Positions 26,519-34,534 of a stretch of 58,504 bases of DNA are shown piece by piece. Source of the stretch: Gloeomargarita sp. SKYG116 (lineage in GTDB: Bacteria; Cyanobacteriota; Cyanobacteriia; Gloeomargaritales; Gloeomargaritaceae); the NCBI GenBank assembly GCA_025056115.1, contig JANWVM010000012.1, forward strand, positions 1 through 58,504, written 5' to 3'. The position numbers were made by a program, and so were the translations under genes. The notes under the pieces were generated by a model. The model was not told the origin of the DNA and searched no databases. It was given only the letters and a program-made list of their open reading frames with translations. Every line of letters starts with the position of its first letter. Positions within the stretch are counted from its first letter, which is position 1.

Positions 26519-28696
26519 ATGACCACTGCCATCTTTCAGAACTACGCTCCTCTGCTGCCCAACACGGCTGAGCAAAAATTCTGGGAACGTCTCAAGGACG
26601 CCTACAAAACTGAATCCTGTGTTGCTTACTTTCGCTACCCCATCTTCACAGGCGCTGGTCATTTACGCAAGGAACCGGATGTGGTGTGGGTACACCGAGA
26701 GTTGGGGCTATGGGTGTTTGAATGCAGAGGCTGTCGTATCCACAACATTGCTCAGGTGATTGGTCACGAGTGGCAGATGCAGGACTGGTACCGAGAGGTT
26801 GAAACGCCAACCCTGCAAGCAGAAGATGGCATGTATGCAATCCGCGGCAAATTGGAAGAGCATCGACAAACCCGTGGCTTGCTCACCTATCATTACCGGG
26901 TGGTACTACCGTTTGTGAGTCGTCAGGAATGGCAGAGTCGCGGGTTGGCCTACTTGCCGGTCGTACTCTTTGACGAAGACCTACGGCGTGCCACGCTGCA
27001 AGAGAAACTATGGGTCGGCGCCCAAGAACACCCCCAACGTTCCCTGACAGAGGAGCAGTGGCAAGCAATTGTGGCCGTTTTAGGGGGGTCACTGCCTCAG
27101 CGAGAACCCCGGGCGGTGCCGACTGGTACTTCCGTAGATCATCCGGTGCGAGTCATCCATTACATCGAGTCACAGTTGCGGTTTCTAGATAGTGAACAAC
27201 AAAAGGTGGCTTTTGAAATACCCGATGGTCCCCAGCGAATTCGTGGGTTAGCGGGCACTGGCAAAACTGTTCTCCTGGCCAAACGCGCTGCCAAAATCCA
27301 CGCTGCCCATCCCGACTGGGACATCGGATTTGTGTTTTTTACCCGTTCTCTTTATGACCAAGTTTGTAACCTCATTCGCACCTACTACCGCGACATGACC
27401 CGCCAAAATCAAGACCCCAACTGGGAAAAACTGCAAGTGTTGCACGCCTGGGGTGGCAGAGGCCGTAACGGTTTTTATTACACACTGGCTTTGCGAGCAG
27501 GGGTCAGACCACTCAGCGTTGATGATGTCCATGCCAAGTTGGGACGCACGTGTTCACCGGCAGCCGCATTCACCTACGCCTGCGAGGACTTAGAAAAAAC
27601 CATTGCCAACATACCCACCCTATTTGATGCGCTGTTGATTGATGAGGGGCAGGACTTACCAGCGGCATTTTATCGCCTCGCTTACCAAACCTTAGCCGAA
27701 CCACGGCGACTGTACTGGGCCTATGACGAAGCGCAGGGAATTGGCAGTTTAACCGTACCTCGACCGGCTGAAATTTTTGGACGGCACCCGGACGGCAGAC
27801 CCGTTGTAGATTTGACGGGCAGTTACCCTGGCGGCATCTTGAAGTCCCACAATCTCAACCGTTGTTACCGTACGCCTCGCTTGTTGTTGATGGCTGCCCA
27901 TGCCATAAACATGGGACTCCTCCGGCCTGAGGGATGCTTGCAGGGCGTCAGCACCAAAGCCGACTGGGAAAATCTTGGTTACACAATTGTGGCGGGGGAT
28001 TTCTCGGAAGCCAGTGTTAAAGCCGGCAAAACTGTAACGGTAACCCGTGATGCCGCCCATAGTCCCCATCCCATTGACAGCGACCTCTTTCCTTACCGCG
28101 AGGCGCTGGGGTCTCCGTTGCGCATAGAAACGTTTGCGAACGAAACAGCCGAACAGGAGTGGATTGCCGGACAGATTGCTCAAGATTTGCAGCGGGGTTT
28201 GCAGCCAGAGGATTTGTTGGTGACCTGCCCACGCGGTTCTCGTGAAGACGACTACTTCCAGCAACTCCAGCTCCGCCTGCGACAAAGAGGTGTCAAAAGC
28301 ATCATTGCTGGTGTCGATACCGACCCCGATACGTTTCGTGTACCAGAATGTGTCACCCTGTCGGGTATTGGGCGCGCCAAGGGCAATGAAGCTTGGAAAG
28401 TATATGCCTGCCGTTTTCATTACGCCACCCAACCGTTATGGAAAGACGAGTCAGAACTGCACAAACGTAATGAAGCCTTTGTGGCCTTGACGCGAGCGCG
28501 AGTTTGGTGTGTAGTCACCGGTCTGGCCGGAAACAGTTCAATTTTTGATGAGTTGGCATCCGTCCTACAGCAATACCCCACCTTAACCTTCCAAGCCTTT
28601 AACCAATCTTCCCTGCAACGCGTGATGGCTGATGCTGATGACAGTCAGACCACAGAGGCATCATCGAATGCACTCTCTAGCATTGAATGGAACTAA
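26519..28696 (+). CDS. Superfamily 1 (UvrD-like) helicase with N-terminal nuclease-like domain
   Basis: A 725-residue protein starting MTTAIFQNYA. The N-terminal region (about 15-120) resembles NERD/PD-(D/E)XK folds, with KEPDVVWVHRELGLWVFECR; the usual E-x-K is E-C-R, so nuclease activity is doubtful. SF1 motifs follow: Q-like LDSEQQKV (223-230), Walker A GLAGTGKT (243-250), Walker B DEGQD (375-379), NRCYRTP, SGIGRAKGNE and VALTRAR near the C-terminus. It stands alone between a DCC gene and tRNA-Ala. It could act in repair, RNA metabolism or phage defence; the sequence does not decide. Confidence 0.82.
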   Translation: MTTAIFQNYAPLLPNTAEQKFWERLKDAYKTESCVAYFRYPIFTGAGHLRKEPDVVWVHRELGLWVFECRGCRIHNIAQVIGHEWQMQDWYREVETPTLQAEDGMYAIRGKLEEHRQTRGLLTYHYRVVLPFVSRQEWQSRGLAYLPVVLFDEDLRRATLQEKLWVGAQEHPQRSLTEEQWQAIVAVLGGSLPQREPRAVPTGTSVDHPVRVIHYIESQLRFLDSEQQKVAFEIPDGPQRIRGLAGTGKTVLLAKRAAKIHAAHPDWDIGFVFFTRSLYDQVCNLIRTYYRDMTRQNQDPNWEKLQVLHAWGGRGRNGFYYTLALRAGVRPLSVDDVHAKLGRTCSPAAAFTYACEDLEKTIANIPTLFDALLIDEGQDLPAAFYRLAYQTLAEPRRLYWAYDEAQGIGSLTVPRPAEIFGRHPDGRPVVDLTGSYPGGILKSHNLNRCYRTPRLLLMAAHAINMGLLRPEGCLQGVSTKADWENLGYTIVAGDFSEASVKAGKTVTVTRDAAHSPHPIDSDLFPYREALGSPLRIETFANETAEQEWIAGQIAQDLQRGLQPEDLLVTCPRGSREDDYFQQLQLRLRQRGVKSIIAGVDTDPDTFRVPECVTLSGIGRAKGNEAWKVYACRFHYATQPLWKDESELHKRNEAFVALTRARVWCVVTGLAGNSSIFDELASVLQQYPTLTFQAFNQSSLQRVMADADDSQTTEASSNALSSIEWN

Positions 28697-28816
28697 ACCG
28701 GTTGTCCGAGCATTGCAGCCGTCCCTGCAACCACATACAACGTGTGACCTAAGGCCAAAACTGCTTCAATATCGCCAAGCCGCTTGAGCCTGCCATAGAA
28801 ATGATGGGAGAAAACA

Positions 28817-28889
28817 TGGAGCTAAGCGGACTCGAACCGCTGACCCCCTCAATGCCATTGAGGTGCTCTACCAGCTGAGCTATAGCCCC
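28817..28889 (-). tRNA. tRNA-Ala (anticodon GGC)
   Basis: The 73-nt sequence folds as a cloverleaf: acceptor GGGGCTA/TAGCTCC with the G3-T70 pair that identifies tRNA-Ala, D-arm GCTC..GAGC, anticodon stem CCTCA/TGAGG with loop ATGGCAT, and T-arm AGCGG TTCGAGT CCGCT. The discriminator is A and CCA is not encoded. It lies 18 bases downstream of tadA on the same strand. Confidence 0.97.
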
Positions 28890-28907
28890 TGAGAGCCGCA
28901 TTGTTCA

Positions 28908-29384
28908 TTATGGCATATTTTCTGGGCGTTGCCCCCGGCGCTGGCGAAACCAGTTTTGCAGTACCTCCCGGCACTCTGCTTCCAAGACACCCCCAATGAC
29001 CGGGAACCGATGGTTGGAGGCGCGGCTAGCGGGAATTTGGAGCACACTGTCAATCGCACCGGCTTTGGGGTCAGGCGCACCGTACACCAGCATCCCGATG
29101 CGAGCATTCACCAGAGCGCCGGCACACATGGGACAAGGCTCTAGCGTGACATACAATGTACAGCTAGTGAGATACCACGTTCCCAAAACCTGACCAGCCT
29201 GGCGCAGGGCCACAATTTCCGCATGAGCGGTGGGGTCGTGGGTTCGTTCCCGCAAGTTTTCACCTTGGGCAATACAAACCCCCCGCTCGTCCACGATTAC
29301 CGCCCCGACTGGGACATCTCCCGCCTCACCTGCCCGAATGGCTAGTTCCAAGGCGAGCCGCATCCAATCTTCGTGACTGGGCAC
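28908..29384 (-). CDS. tadA: tRNA-specific adenosine deaminase
   Basis: Converts A34 to inosine in tRNA-Arg(ACG). The 158-residue protein has the cytidine-deaminase zinc site HAE (His54, Glu56) and PCPMC (Cys84, Cys87). The start is GTG, overlapping the stop codon of tal by one base (TAGTG), so the two are translated in tandem. tRNA-Ala follows 18 bases downstream on the same strand. Confidence 0.94.
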   Translation of the reverse strand: MPSHEDWMRLALELAIRAGEAGDVPVGAVIVDERGVCIAQGENLRERTHDPTAHAEIVALRQAGQVLGTWYLTSCTLYVTLEPCPMCAGALVNARIGMLVYGAPDPKAGAIDSVLQIPASRASNHRFPVIGGVLEAECREVLQNWFRQRRGQRPENMP

Positions 29385-30499
29385 TAGGCGGGCGTCAGTT
29401 GGGCCACTTTGTCCCGCAGCGAGTTCATCAGGGATTCAAACGGCTCAATGAATTTCTGAATCCCCTCCTCTAGGAGTTCGGCCATCACCTTATCCAGGTC
29501 AATCCCTAGGGCTTGGACTTTCGCCAGCACCGCCTCTGCTTGGTCAAATCCATCCCGCAGATGGTCGCTGATTTTACAGTGATCGGCGCAGGCCTCGATG
29601 GTTTCCGGCGGCAGCGTATTGACAGTATTGGCCCCCACCAACTCCTCCACGTACATCACATCGCTGTACTGGGGATTTTTGGTGCTGGTGCTGGCCCACA
29701 ACAAGCGTTGCACCTTGGCCCCTTGGGCTGCCAGAGCTTGCCAGCGGGGATGCGCGAGAATTTCTTGGAACCGCTCGTAGGCCACCTTGGCGTTGGCAAT
29801 CGCCGTTTTGCCCATCAACGCCTTGGCTTCATCGGTACCAATGGCCTCCAGCAGCTTGTCCACCTTGGTGTCGATCCGGCTCAGGAAAAAGCTGGCGACA
29901 GAGGCAATCCGGTCAATCGGTTCACCCCGTTCCACCCGCGCTTCTAACCCGCGAATGTAGGCCCACGCCGTTTCTACATAACTCTGCACGCTAAACAGCA
30001 ACGTGATATTCACATTCACACCGGCGGCGATCACCCGCTCCACCGCCACCAACCCCTCCGGCGTCCCGGGAATTTTGATCATCACGTTGGGCCGGTTAAT
30101 CGTCTGGAAATAGCGTAAAGCCTCCCGCACCGTACCTTCTGTATCTCGCGCCAATTGGGGCGGCACCTCAATACTCACATACCCATCCACCCCCTGGCTG
30201 GCGTCATAAATGGGCCGGAAAATGTCGCAGGCGTCTTGAATGTCCTTAAACACTAGGGATTCGTAAATCTGCTCCACCGATAAACCTGCCTTGGCTCCGG
30301 CCACAATGTCCGCGTCATAAATGGCGTTCCCGGCAATCGCCTTCTGGAAAATGGTGGGGTTGGAGGTAATTCCGCAAATGCCCCGCGCAGTAATCAACCG
30401 CTGCAACTCACCAGAGACAATCAAATTACGGCTCAAATTGTCCATCCAGATGCTTTGCCCGTACTTGGGAATCTCCAACAGGGGATTGGCGACACTCAT
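29384..30499 (-). CDS. tal: Transaldolase
   Basis: Transfers a dihydroxyacetone unit in the pentose phosphate pathway. The 371-residue protein starting MSVANPLLEIPKYGQSIW has the family's GITSNPTIFQKAI segment, the Schiff-base lysine in VMIKIPGTPEG and NVNITLLFSVQSY. The start is supported by GGGAGG about 7 bases upstream. A longer in-frame extension has low-complexity Gly/Arg composition and is rejected. It forms an operon with tadA. Confidence 0.94.
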   Translation of the reverse strand: MSVANPLLEIPKYGQSIWMDNLSRNLIVSGELQRLITARGICGITSNPTIFQKAIAGNAIYDADIVAGAKAGLSVEQIYESLVFKDIQDACDIFRPIYDASQGVDGYVSIEVPPQLARDTEGTVREALRYFQTINRPNVMIKIPGTPEGLVAVERVIAAGVNVNITLLFSVQSYVETAWAYIRGLEARVERGEPIDRIASVASFFLSRIDTKVDKLLEAIGTDEAKALMGKTAIANAKVAYERFQEILAHPRWQALAAQGAKVQRLLWASTSTKNPQYSDVMYVEELVGANTVNTLPPETIEACADHCKISDHLRDGFDQAEAVLAKVQALGIDLDKVMAELLEEGIQKFIEPFESLMNSLRDKVAQLTPA

Positions 30500-30604
30500 A
30501 CTCTTCCCTCCCGCGTTTCGTCCTCCTCTTCCATTCTGCCTAGCCCGACCGGCTCGCCCGGCACTCCTTAAGACCAACTACAGCTTTCGATAACAAAGTC
30601 ACTT

Positions 30605-30676
30605 ACGCTGGTTACGTCTGGGGTCGCAGGGCACAGCCCCGGCTTGTCTCAGACCAACAAAAGTGGCTGGACTATC
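30605..30676 (+). repeat. MITE-like interspersed repeat, copy 4
   Basis: Contains CTGGTTACGTCTGGGGTCGC, AGGGCACAGCCCCGGC, a shortened middle and GACCAACAAAAGTGGCTGGA. It lies between the divergent tal and metallothionein genes and ends about 8 bases upstream of the metallothionein -35 element. Confidence 0.65.
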
Positions 30677-30683
30677 CGACCTC

Positions 30684-30713
30684 TTTACACATGAATGTAT
30701 GTTCATGTATGAT
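30684..30713 (+). promoter_or_regulatory. Metallothionein promoter with ArsR/SmtB-type operator
   Basis: TTTACA (30684-30689), an 18-base spacer and TATGAT (30708-30713) form a sigma-70 promoter. Inside the spacer lies the inverted repeat ATGAATGTATGTTCAT (30691-30706), with the TGAA-N6-TTCA arrangement bound by ArsR/SmtB metal-sensing repressors. A repressor here would cover both promoter elements. No SmtB-like gene is present in the window. Confidence 0.75.
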
Positions 30714-30741
30714 TGGATTATTCCCTATAGGAGGTTGTCTG

Positions 30742-30888
30742 ATGGTCAAGTGCGATTGCGAACGGTGTGTGTGTCAGGTTGATCCGGCGACGGCGATTCG
30801 GGTCGGGGACAAGGTGTATTGCAGTGACGCCTGTGCCCAGGGGCATCCCAACGGGCCGGGTTGTGGTCACGCAGGCTGTCCTTGCTAA
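30742..30888 (+). CDS. smtA: Cyanobacterial metallothionein (SmtA family)
   Basis: A 48-residue cysteine-rich protein that sequesters zinc and cadmium in the cytoplasm. Nine cysteines (4, 6, 9, 11, 27, 31, 41, 46, 48) and His35 and His43 match the SmtA ligand count. The central VGDKVYCSDAC segment matches its small zinc-finger-like fold. AGGAGG lies 7 bases before the ATG. An upstream in-frame ATG falls inside the operator and is rejected. The promoter carries an ArsR-type operator, so expression is probably metal-inducible. Confidence 0.93.
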   Translation: MVKCDCERCVCQVDPATAIRVGDKVYCSDACAQGHPNGPGCGHAGCPC

Positions 30889-30995
30889 AGGATGAACGAC
30901 GAGGGGCAGGGGGTTGGCGCCTGTCCCACCCAAGCTCATTGCTCAGCACCACCAGGCACGCCAAGGACAGATAATGCCGAGGCACCCGTAGGAAG

Positions 30996-31319
30996 TTAAT
31001 CTATCCGTTGCATAGCGCGGGGGAAGCCTACCGGCAACAAGCGCTGGCGAGAACGGGCCGCTTCCAGTCGTTGCAGGTCCCGATAACTCACCCAATGAAT
31101 GCAGTCTACGGGGCAGGTGTCAATCGCCTCTTGGATGAGGTGTTCAGGGTCCCCGTCTTGGTTGATGACCCGAGAGCGACCGTAGTCGGGTTCAATGTAA
31201 AACGTATTGCGGGCAACGTGGGCGCAGTGCTTACAACCAATACAGACTGTTTCATCCACGTAAACCGCTTTTTGCCGCCACTGACCCCCTAGCTCCGGCT
31301 CAAACCCTGTCCGTTCCAT
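30996..31319 (-). CDS. 4Fe-4S ferredoxin
   Basis: A 107-residue iron-sulfur protein with C26-x2-C29-x2-C32 (VCIGCKHC) and a distal CPVDC (Cys69, Cys73), consistent with one [4Fe-4S] cluster. The C-terminus is basic (DLQRLEAARSRQRL). Its ATG overlaps the stop of ycf35 by one base (TGATG), and the DUF2997 gene precedes ycf35. This three-gene order recurs in cyanobacteria, but its redox partner is not established. A longer frame upstream runs inside ycf35 and is rejected. Confidence 0.88.
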   Translation of the reverse strand: MERTGFEPELGGQWRQKAVYVDETVCIGCKHCAHVARNTFYIEPDYGRSRVINQDGDPEHLIQEAIDTCPVDCIHWVSYRDLQRLEAARSRQRLLPVGFPRAMQRID

Positions 31320-31705
31320 CAGGCTGCCCAGCGCTGCACCACCAACCGCACGGAACCATCGCTGAGTTTTTGCGTTTCTGTCACTTGGAAGCCCTGCTGC
31401 TGGGTCTGCGCTAACACGACTTCGTAAGCATACTGCTGGTGCAGTTGCCGCAGGAAGCCTTCCACGCTCAGGGGTTGTTGCCAATACTGTAAGTCCGCCA
31501 CCAGGTTGTACTGCTGGCCGTCCCACACAAAACCAATGTCATAGCCGTTGGCTTGGGGAATGACAATATCCGCCAGGTGGGTTTGCCCCCGATAACCCCG
31601 CACTGGCAACGGCCCGGTCTGGTAGGCATAGTTCAACCGGGTCAGGGCCGCTTCGAGAGCGTCTTTCTGCCGCAGGCTCGTTTGGATGGTGCTGAAGTGA
31701 GACAT
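31319..31705 (-). CDS. ycf35: Ycf35 (DUF1257) protein
   Basis: A 128-residue protein conserved in cyanobacteria and red-algal plastids, of unknown function. It starts MSHFSTIQTSLRQKDALEAAL, then has GYDIGFVWDGQQYNLVADLQYW and a C-terminal QQGFQVTETQKLSDGSVRLV. AAAGGTGG lies 6 bases before the ATG. It is the middle gene of DUF2997-ycf35-ferredoxin and overlaps the ferredoxin start by one base. Confidence 0.9.
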   Translation of the reverse strand: MSHFSTIQTSLRQKDALEAALTRLNYAYQTGPLPVRGYRGQTHLADIVIPQANGYDIGFVWDGQQYNLVADLQYWQQPLSVEGFLRQLHQQYAYEVVLAQTQQQGFQVTETQKLSDGSVRLVVQRWAA

Positions 31706-31716
31706 GGGAACCACCT

Positions 31717-31914
31717 TTAACGCACGTGGACATCCTGTTGCTGGGGCTGGGTGACGACTGCCTGGAAGTACTCGGCGGTCCATTCTCGCTGGGTGACCAC
31801 GCCCAACTGCTGCTCAATCGCCTGGGAAATCTCCACACAGGCTGCGCCAGGAACGCCTTGCACCCGCACTTCCACCCGACCGTCCGGGCGAATCACAAAC
31901 TCCAGGGTCTCCAT
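31717..31914 (-). CDS. DUF2997 family protein
   Basis: A 65-residue protein, METLEFVIRPDGRVEVRVQG at the start, then GAACVEISQAIEQQLG and a polar tail. The pattern is that of DUF2997, a small beta-rich family that neighbours Ycf35 in cyanobacteria. It begins the operon, 11 bp upstream of ycf35. Function is unknown; physical interaction with Ycf35 is an inference from conserved linkage. Confidence 0.82.
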   Translation of the reverse strand: METLEFVIRPDGRVEVRVQGVPGAACVEISQAIEQQLGVVTQREWTAEYFQAVVTQPQQQDVHVR

Positions 31915-32038
31915 GGGTCGCTACCCCGCCAAATTACCTCAAATTGTAACGAACCTGAGACGGAATGACAGGTGCTTTGTAATTCTTAATGATACCGGCT
32001 TGGGTTAGACTAGGAGGAAGGCACGATGGTGGCAAAAC

Positions 32039-32182
32039 ATGGCAGCATCCCGTCCCCCTAGCTACGTGCGGTTAGCCATGCGGAACATGGTGCGCAAGGG
32101 GCGTAAATCCCTGTGGCACTTTACGTTGACGAGTTTGGGGTTGCTGGGAGTGCTGGTGGGCTTGGCCTATTTGACCCGTTGA
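32039..32182 (+). CDS. DUF3285 family single-helix membrane protein
   Basis: A 47-residue frame whose core SYVRLAMRNMVRKGRKSLWH is followed by one hydrophobic helix (LTSLGLLGVLVGLAYL). The charged N-terminal half and the closing LAYLTR match DUF3285, a small cyanobacterial family of unknown function. AGGAGGAAGG lies about 18 bases before this ATG, nearer to an out-of-frame ATG, so the start could be re-examined. MoeZ follows 35 bp downstream. Confidence 0.8.
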   Translation: MAASRPPSYVRLAMRNMVRKGRKSLWHFTLTSLGLLGVLVGLAYLTR

Positions 32183-32217
32183 TTTATGCTAATTTAATTG
32201 ACGCTTTGACCCGGACG

Positions 32218-33387
32218 ATGACGGCTCTTGATGCAGTGGAACTAACACAGGCGGAGTACGAGCGCTATTCTCGTCACCTGTTGCTGCCGGGGGTGGGGGT
32301 GACTGGCCAGAAAAAACTCAAGGCAGCCAAGGTGTTGTGTGTGGGGACAGGGGGACTGGGGTCGCCGGTGCTGTTGTACCTGGCTGCCGCTGGGATTGGG
32401 CACATTGGCATTGTGGATTTTGACACGGTGGATATTTCCAACTTACAGCGGCAGATTATTCACAGCGTGGACCGGGTGGGCCAATCCAAAGCCCAGTCGG
32501 CGAAAGACCGCATTGCCCAGCTCAATCCCCATTGCCAGGTGGAACTCTACGAAACCCAGTTGACGGCAGCCAATGCCCTCGACATTATTCGGCCCTATGA
32601 CGTGGTGGTGGATGGCACGGATAATTTCCCCACCCGCTACCTGATTAACGATGCCTGCACGTTACTGAATAAACCCTTTGTGTACGGTTCGATTCTTTGG
32701 TTTGAAGGGCAGGTGTCGGTGTTCAACTATCAGGGGGGGCCGACCTACCGGGATTTGTTTCCCGAGCCGCCGCCGCCAGGAGATGTGCCGTCCTGTGCTG
32801 AAGGGGGGGTCCTAGGGGTGTTGCCGGGAGTGATTGGGGCGTTGCAGGCGACGGAAGTGCTCAAGATTATTTTGGGGATTGGGGAAACCTTGAGTGGCCG
32901 CTTGCTGATTTACGATGCTTTGAAGATGAAGTTTCGGGAGTTGAAGTTGCGGCCCCATCCCGACCGGCCAGTGATTAAAGAATTGATAGACTATGAACAG
33001 TTTTGCGGTGTGACGCAGGCGCGACAACAGGCCCAACAGATGCAGGCGGACATTCCCGAAATTACGGTGCAGGAGTTGCAGAAATTATTGCTGACCCAGC
33101 CCGACCGGACGTTGCTGGTGGATGTGCGCAATCCCGGGGAATACGAAGTGGCGCGCATTGCCGGGTCGGTGCTGATTCCCCTGTCGGAGTTGGAGCAAGG
33201 ACCGGGTTTGGCGAAGTTGCAGGCGCTGTGGGGCGATAAGCAGTTGGTGGTGCATTGCAAATCCGGGGCGCGTTCGCTCAAGGCCTTGAATTTGATCAAG
33301 GAAAAGACAGGCCGACTGGGGATGAACGTCAAAGGCGGGATTCTGGCCTGGAGCCGGGAAATTGACCCCTCGGTGCCGCAGTATTAG
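32218..33387 (+). CDS. moeB: MoeZ/MoeB-type sulfur-carrier adenylyltransferase fused to rhodanese
   Basis: A 389-residue E1-like enzyme that adenylates the C-terminal glycine of MoaD/ThiS/CysO-type carriers and transfers sulfur to it. The N-terminal ThiF domain (about 10-250) has [46 protein letters not shown] and the conserved Cys in [10 protein letters not shown]. The zinc CxxC pairs of E. coli MoeB are absent, as in MoeZ. The C-terminal rhodanese domain (about 280-385) carries the active loop HCKSGARS. The start at 32218 ([11 protein letters not shown]) is chosen over frames running into DUF3285. gmd follows 5 bp downstream. Confidence 0.92.
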   Translation: MTALDAVELTQAEYERYSRHLLLPGVGVTGQKKLKAAKVLCVGTGGLGSPVLLYLAAAGIGHIGIVDFDTVDISNLQRQIIHSVDRVGQSKAQSAKDRIAQLNPHCQVELYETQLTAANALDIIRPYDVVVDGTDNFPTRYLINDACTLLNKPFVYGSILWFEGQVSVFNYQGGPTYRDLFPEPPPPGDVPSCAEGGVLGVLPGVIGALQATEVLKIILGIGETLSGRLLIYDALKMKFRELKLRPHPDRPVIKELIDYEQFCGVTQARQQAQQMQADIPEITVQELQKLLLTQPDRTLLVDVRNPGEYEVARIAGSVLIPLSELEQGPGLAKLQALWGDKQLVVHCKSGARSLKALNLIKEKTGRLGMNVKGGILAWSREIDPSVPQY

Positions 33388-33392
33388 CCAGT

Positions 33393-34436
33393 ATGAAAAA
33401 GGCGCTGATCACGGGCATCACCGGGCAAGACGGGTCTTATTTGGCGGATTTTTTACTGCAAAAGGGTTACGCGGTGCATGGGATTGTGCGGCGGGCGTCG
33501 TTGTTTAATACCAGTCGCATTGACCATCTATACCGGGACCCCCACGACCCGCAGGCGCGTTTGTTTTTGCACTACGGCGACCTCACCGACGGCACAGGTT
33601 TGCGGCGGGTGATTGAACAGGTGCAGCCGGATGAGGTCTATAACTTGGGGGCGCAGTCCCACGTGAAGGTGTCATTTGCCCAGCCGGAATATACGGCCGA
33701 TGCGGTGGCCACCGGGACATTGCGGTTATTGGAGGCGGTGCGGGATTACGAGCAGACCTCGGGGCAGCGGGTGAAGTTTTACCAGGCGGGTTCCTCAGAG
33801 ATGTTTGGGGCTTCGCCGCCGCCGCAAAACGAAAAAACACCATTTTATCCCCGCAGTCCCTATGCTGTGGCCAAAGTGGCGGCCTATTGGTTCTGTGTGA
33901 ATTACCGGGAAGCCTACGGGATGTTCATTTGCAATGGCATTTTGTTTAACCACGAGAGTCCGCGCCGGGGAGAGACATTTGTGACGCGCAAAATTACGCG
34001 GGCGCTGGGGCGGATCAAGGTGGGGTTGCAAAAGGAATTGTATTTGGGCAACCTGGCGGCCAAGCGGGACTGGGGGTATGCCGGGGATTATGTCGAAGCC
34101 ATGTGGTTGATGTTGCAGCAGGATGAACCCGATGATTATGTGATTGCCACGGGAGAAGCCCATTCGGTGCAGGAATTTTTGGAAACGGCGTTTGGCCTGG
34201 TGGGGTTGGACTGGCGGGATTATGTGAAAATTGACCCCCGCTATTTTCGTCCGACCGAGGTGGACTACCTGTTAGGCGATGCCACCAAGGCCCGCCAGAA
34301 ACTCAACTGGCAACCCCGCTACACGTTTAATGACCTGGTGCGCTTGATGGTAGAGCATGACCTCGAATTGGCCCGCCAAGAATTGACCCTCAAAGCGGCT
34401 GGTCATCTCGTGAATTTGCCGGGATTGAGTGATTAG
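33393..34436 (+). CDS. gmd: GDP-mannose 4,6-dehydratase
   Basis: Converts GDP-mannose to GDP-4-keto-6-deoxymannose, the precursor of fucose and rhamnose sugars in surface polysaccharides. The 347-residue short-chain dehydrogenase has NADP-binding [28 protein letters not shown], the catalytic [11 protein letters not shown] and Y-x3-K in [12 protein letters not shown], plus [17 protein letters not shown]. It lies 5 bp after moeB. No GDP-fucose synthase gene follows here. Confidence 0.95.
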   Translation: MKKALITGITGQDGSYLADFLLQKGYAVHGIVRRASLFNTSRIDHLYRDPHDPQARLFLHYGDLTDGTGLRRVIEQVQPDEVYNLGAQSHVKVSFAQPEYTADAVATGTLRLLEAVRDYEQTSGQRVKFYQAGSSEMFGASPPPQNEKTPFYPRSPYAVAKVAAYWFCVNYREAYGMFICNGILFNHESPRRGETFVTRKITRALGRIKVGLQKELYLGNLAAKRDWGYAGDYVEAMWLMLQQDEPDDYVIATGEAHSVQEFLETAFGLVGLDWRDYVKIDPRYFRPTEVDYLLGDATKARQKLNWQPRYTFNDLVRLMVEHDLELARQELTLKAAGHLVNLPGLSD

Positions 34437-34534
34437 GCAGCCTATTGGTTGACGGCAGTCACACCGCGCGGTGTTGCGTTTGTGGTATGGTGCATCCAGT
34501 TGGAGCTAATTAGGATGGGCGCGCGTCGGTACTG

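Noticed and set aside
30500-30577. N-terminal extension of transaldolase
   Set aside because: The extension is Arg/Gly-rich, lacks homology character and sits upstream of a clear ribosome-binding site for the ATG at 30499.
30691-30741. Longer metallothionein start at the ATG at 30691
   Set aside because: That ATG lies inside the operator and upstream of the -10 element. The start at 30742 has a proper AGGAGG and gives the normal SmtA N-terminus.
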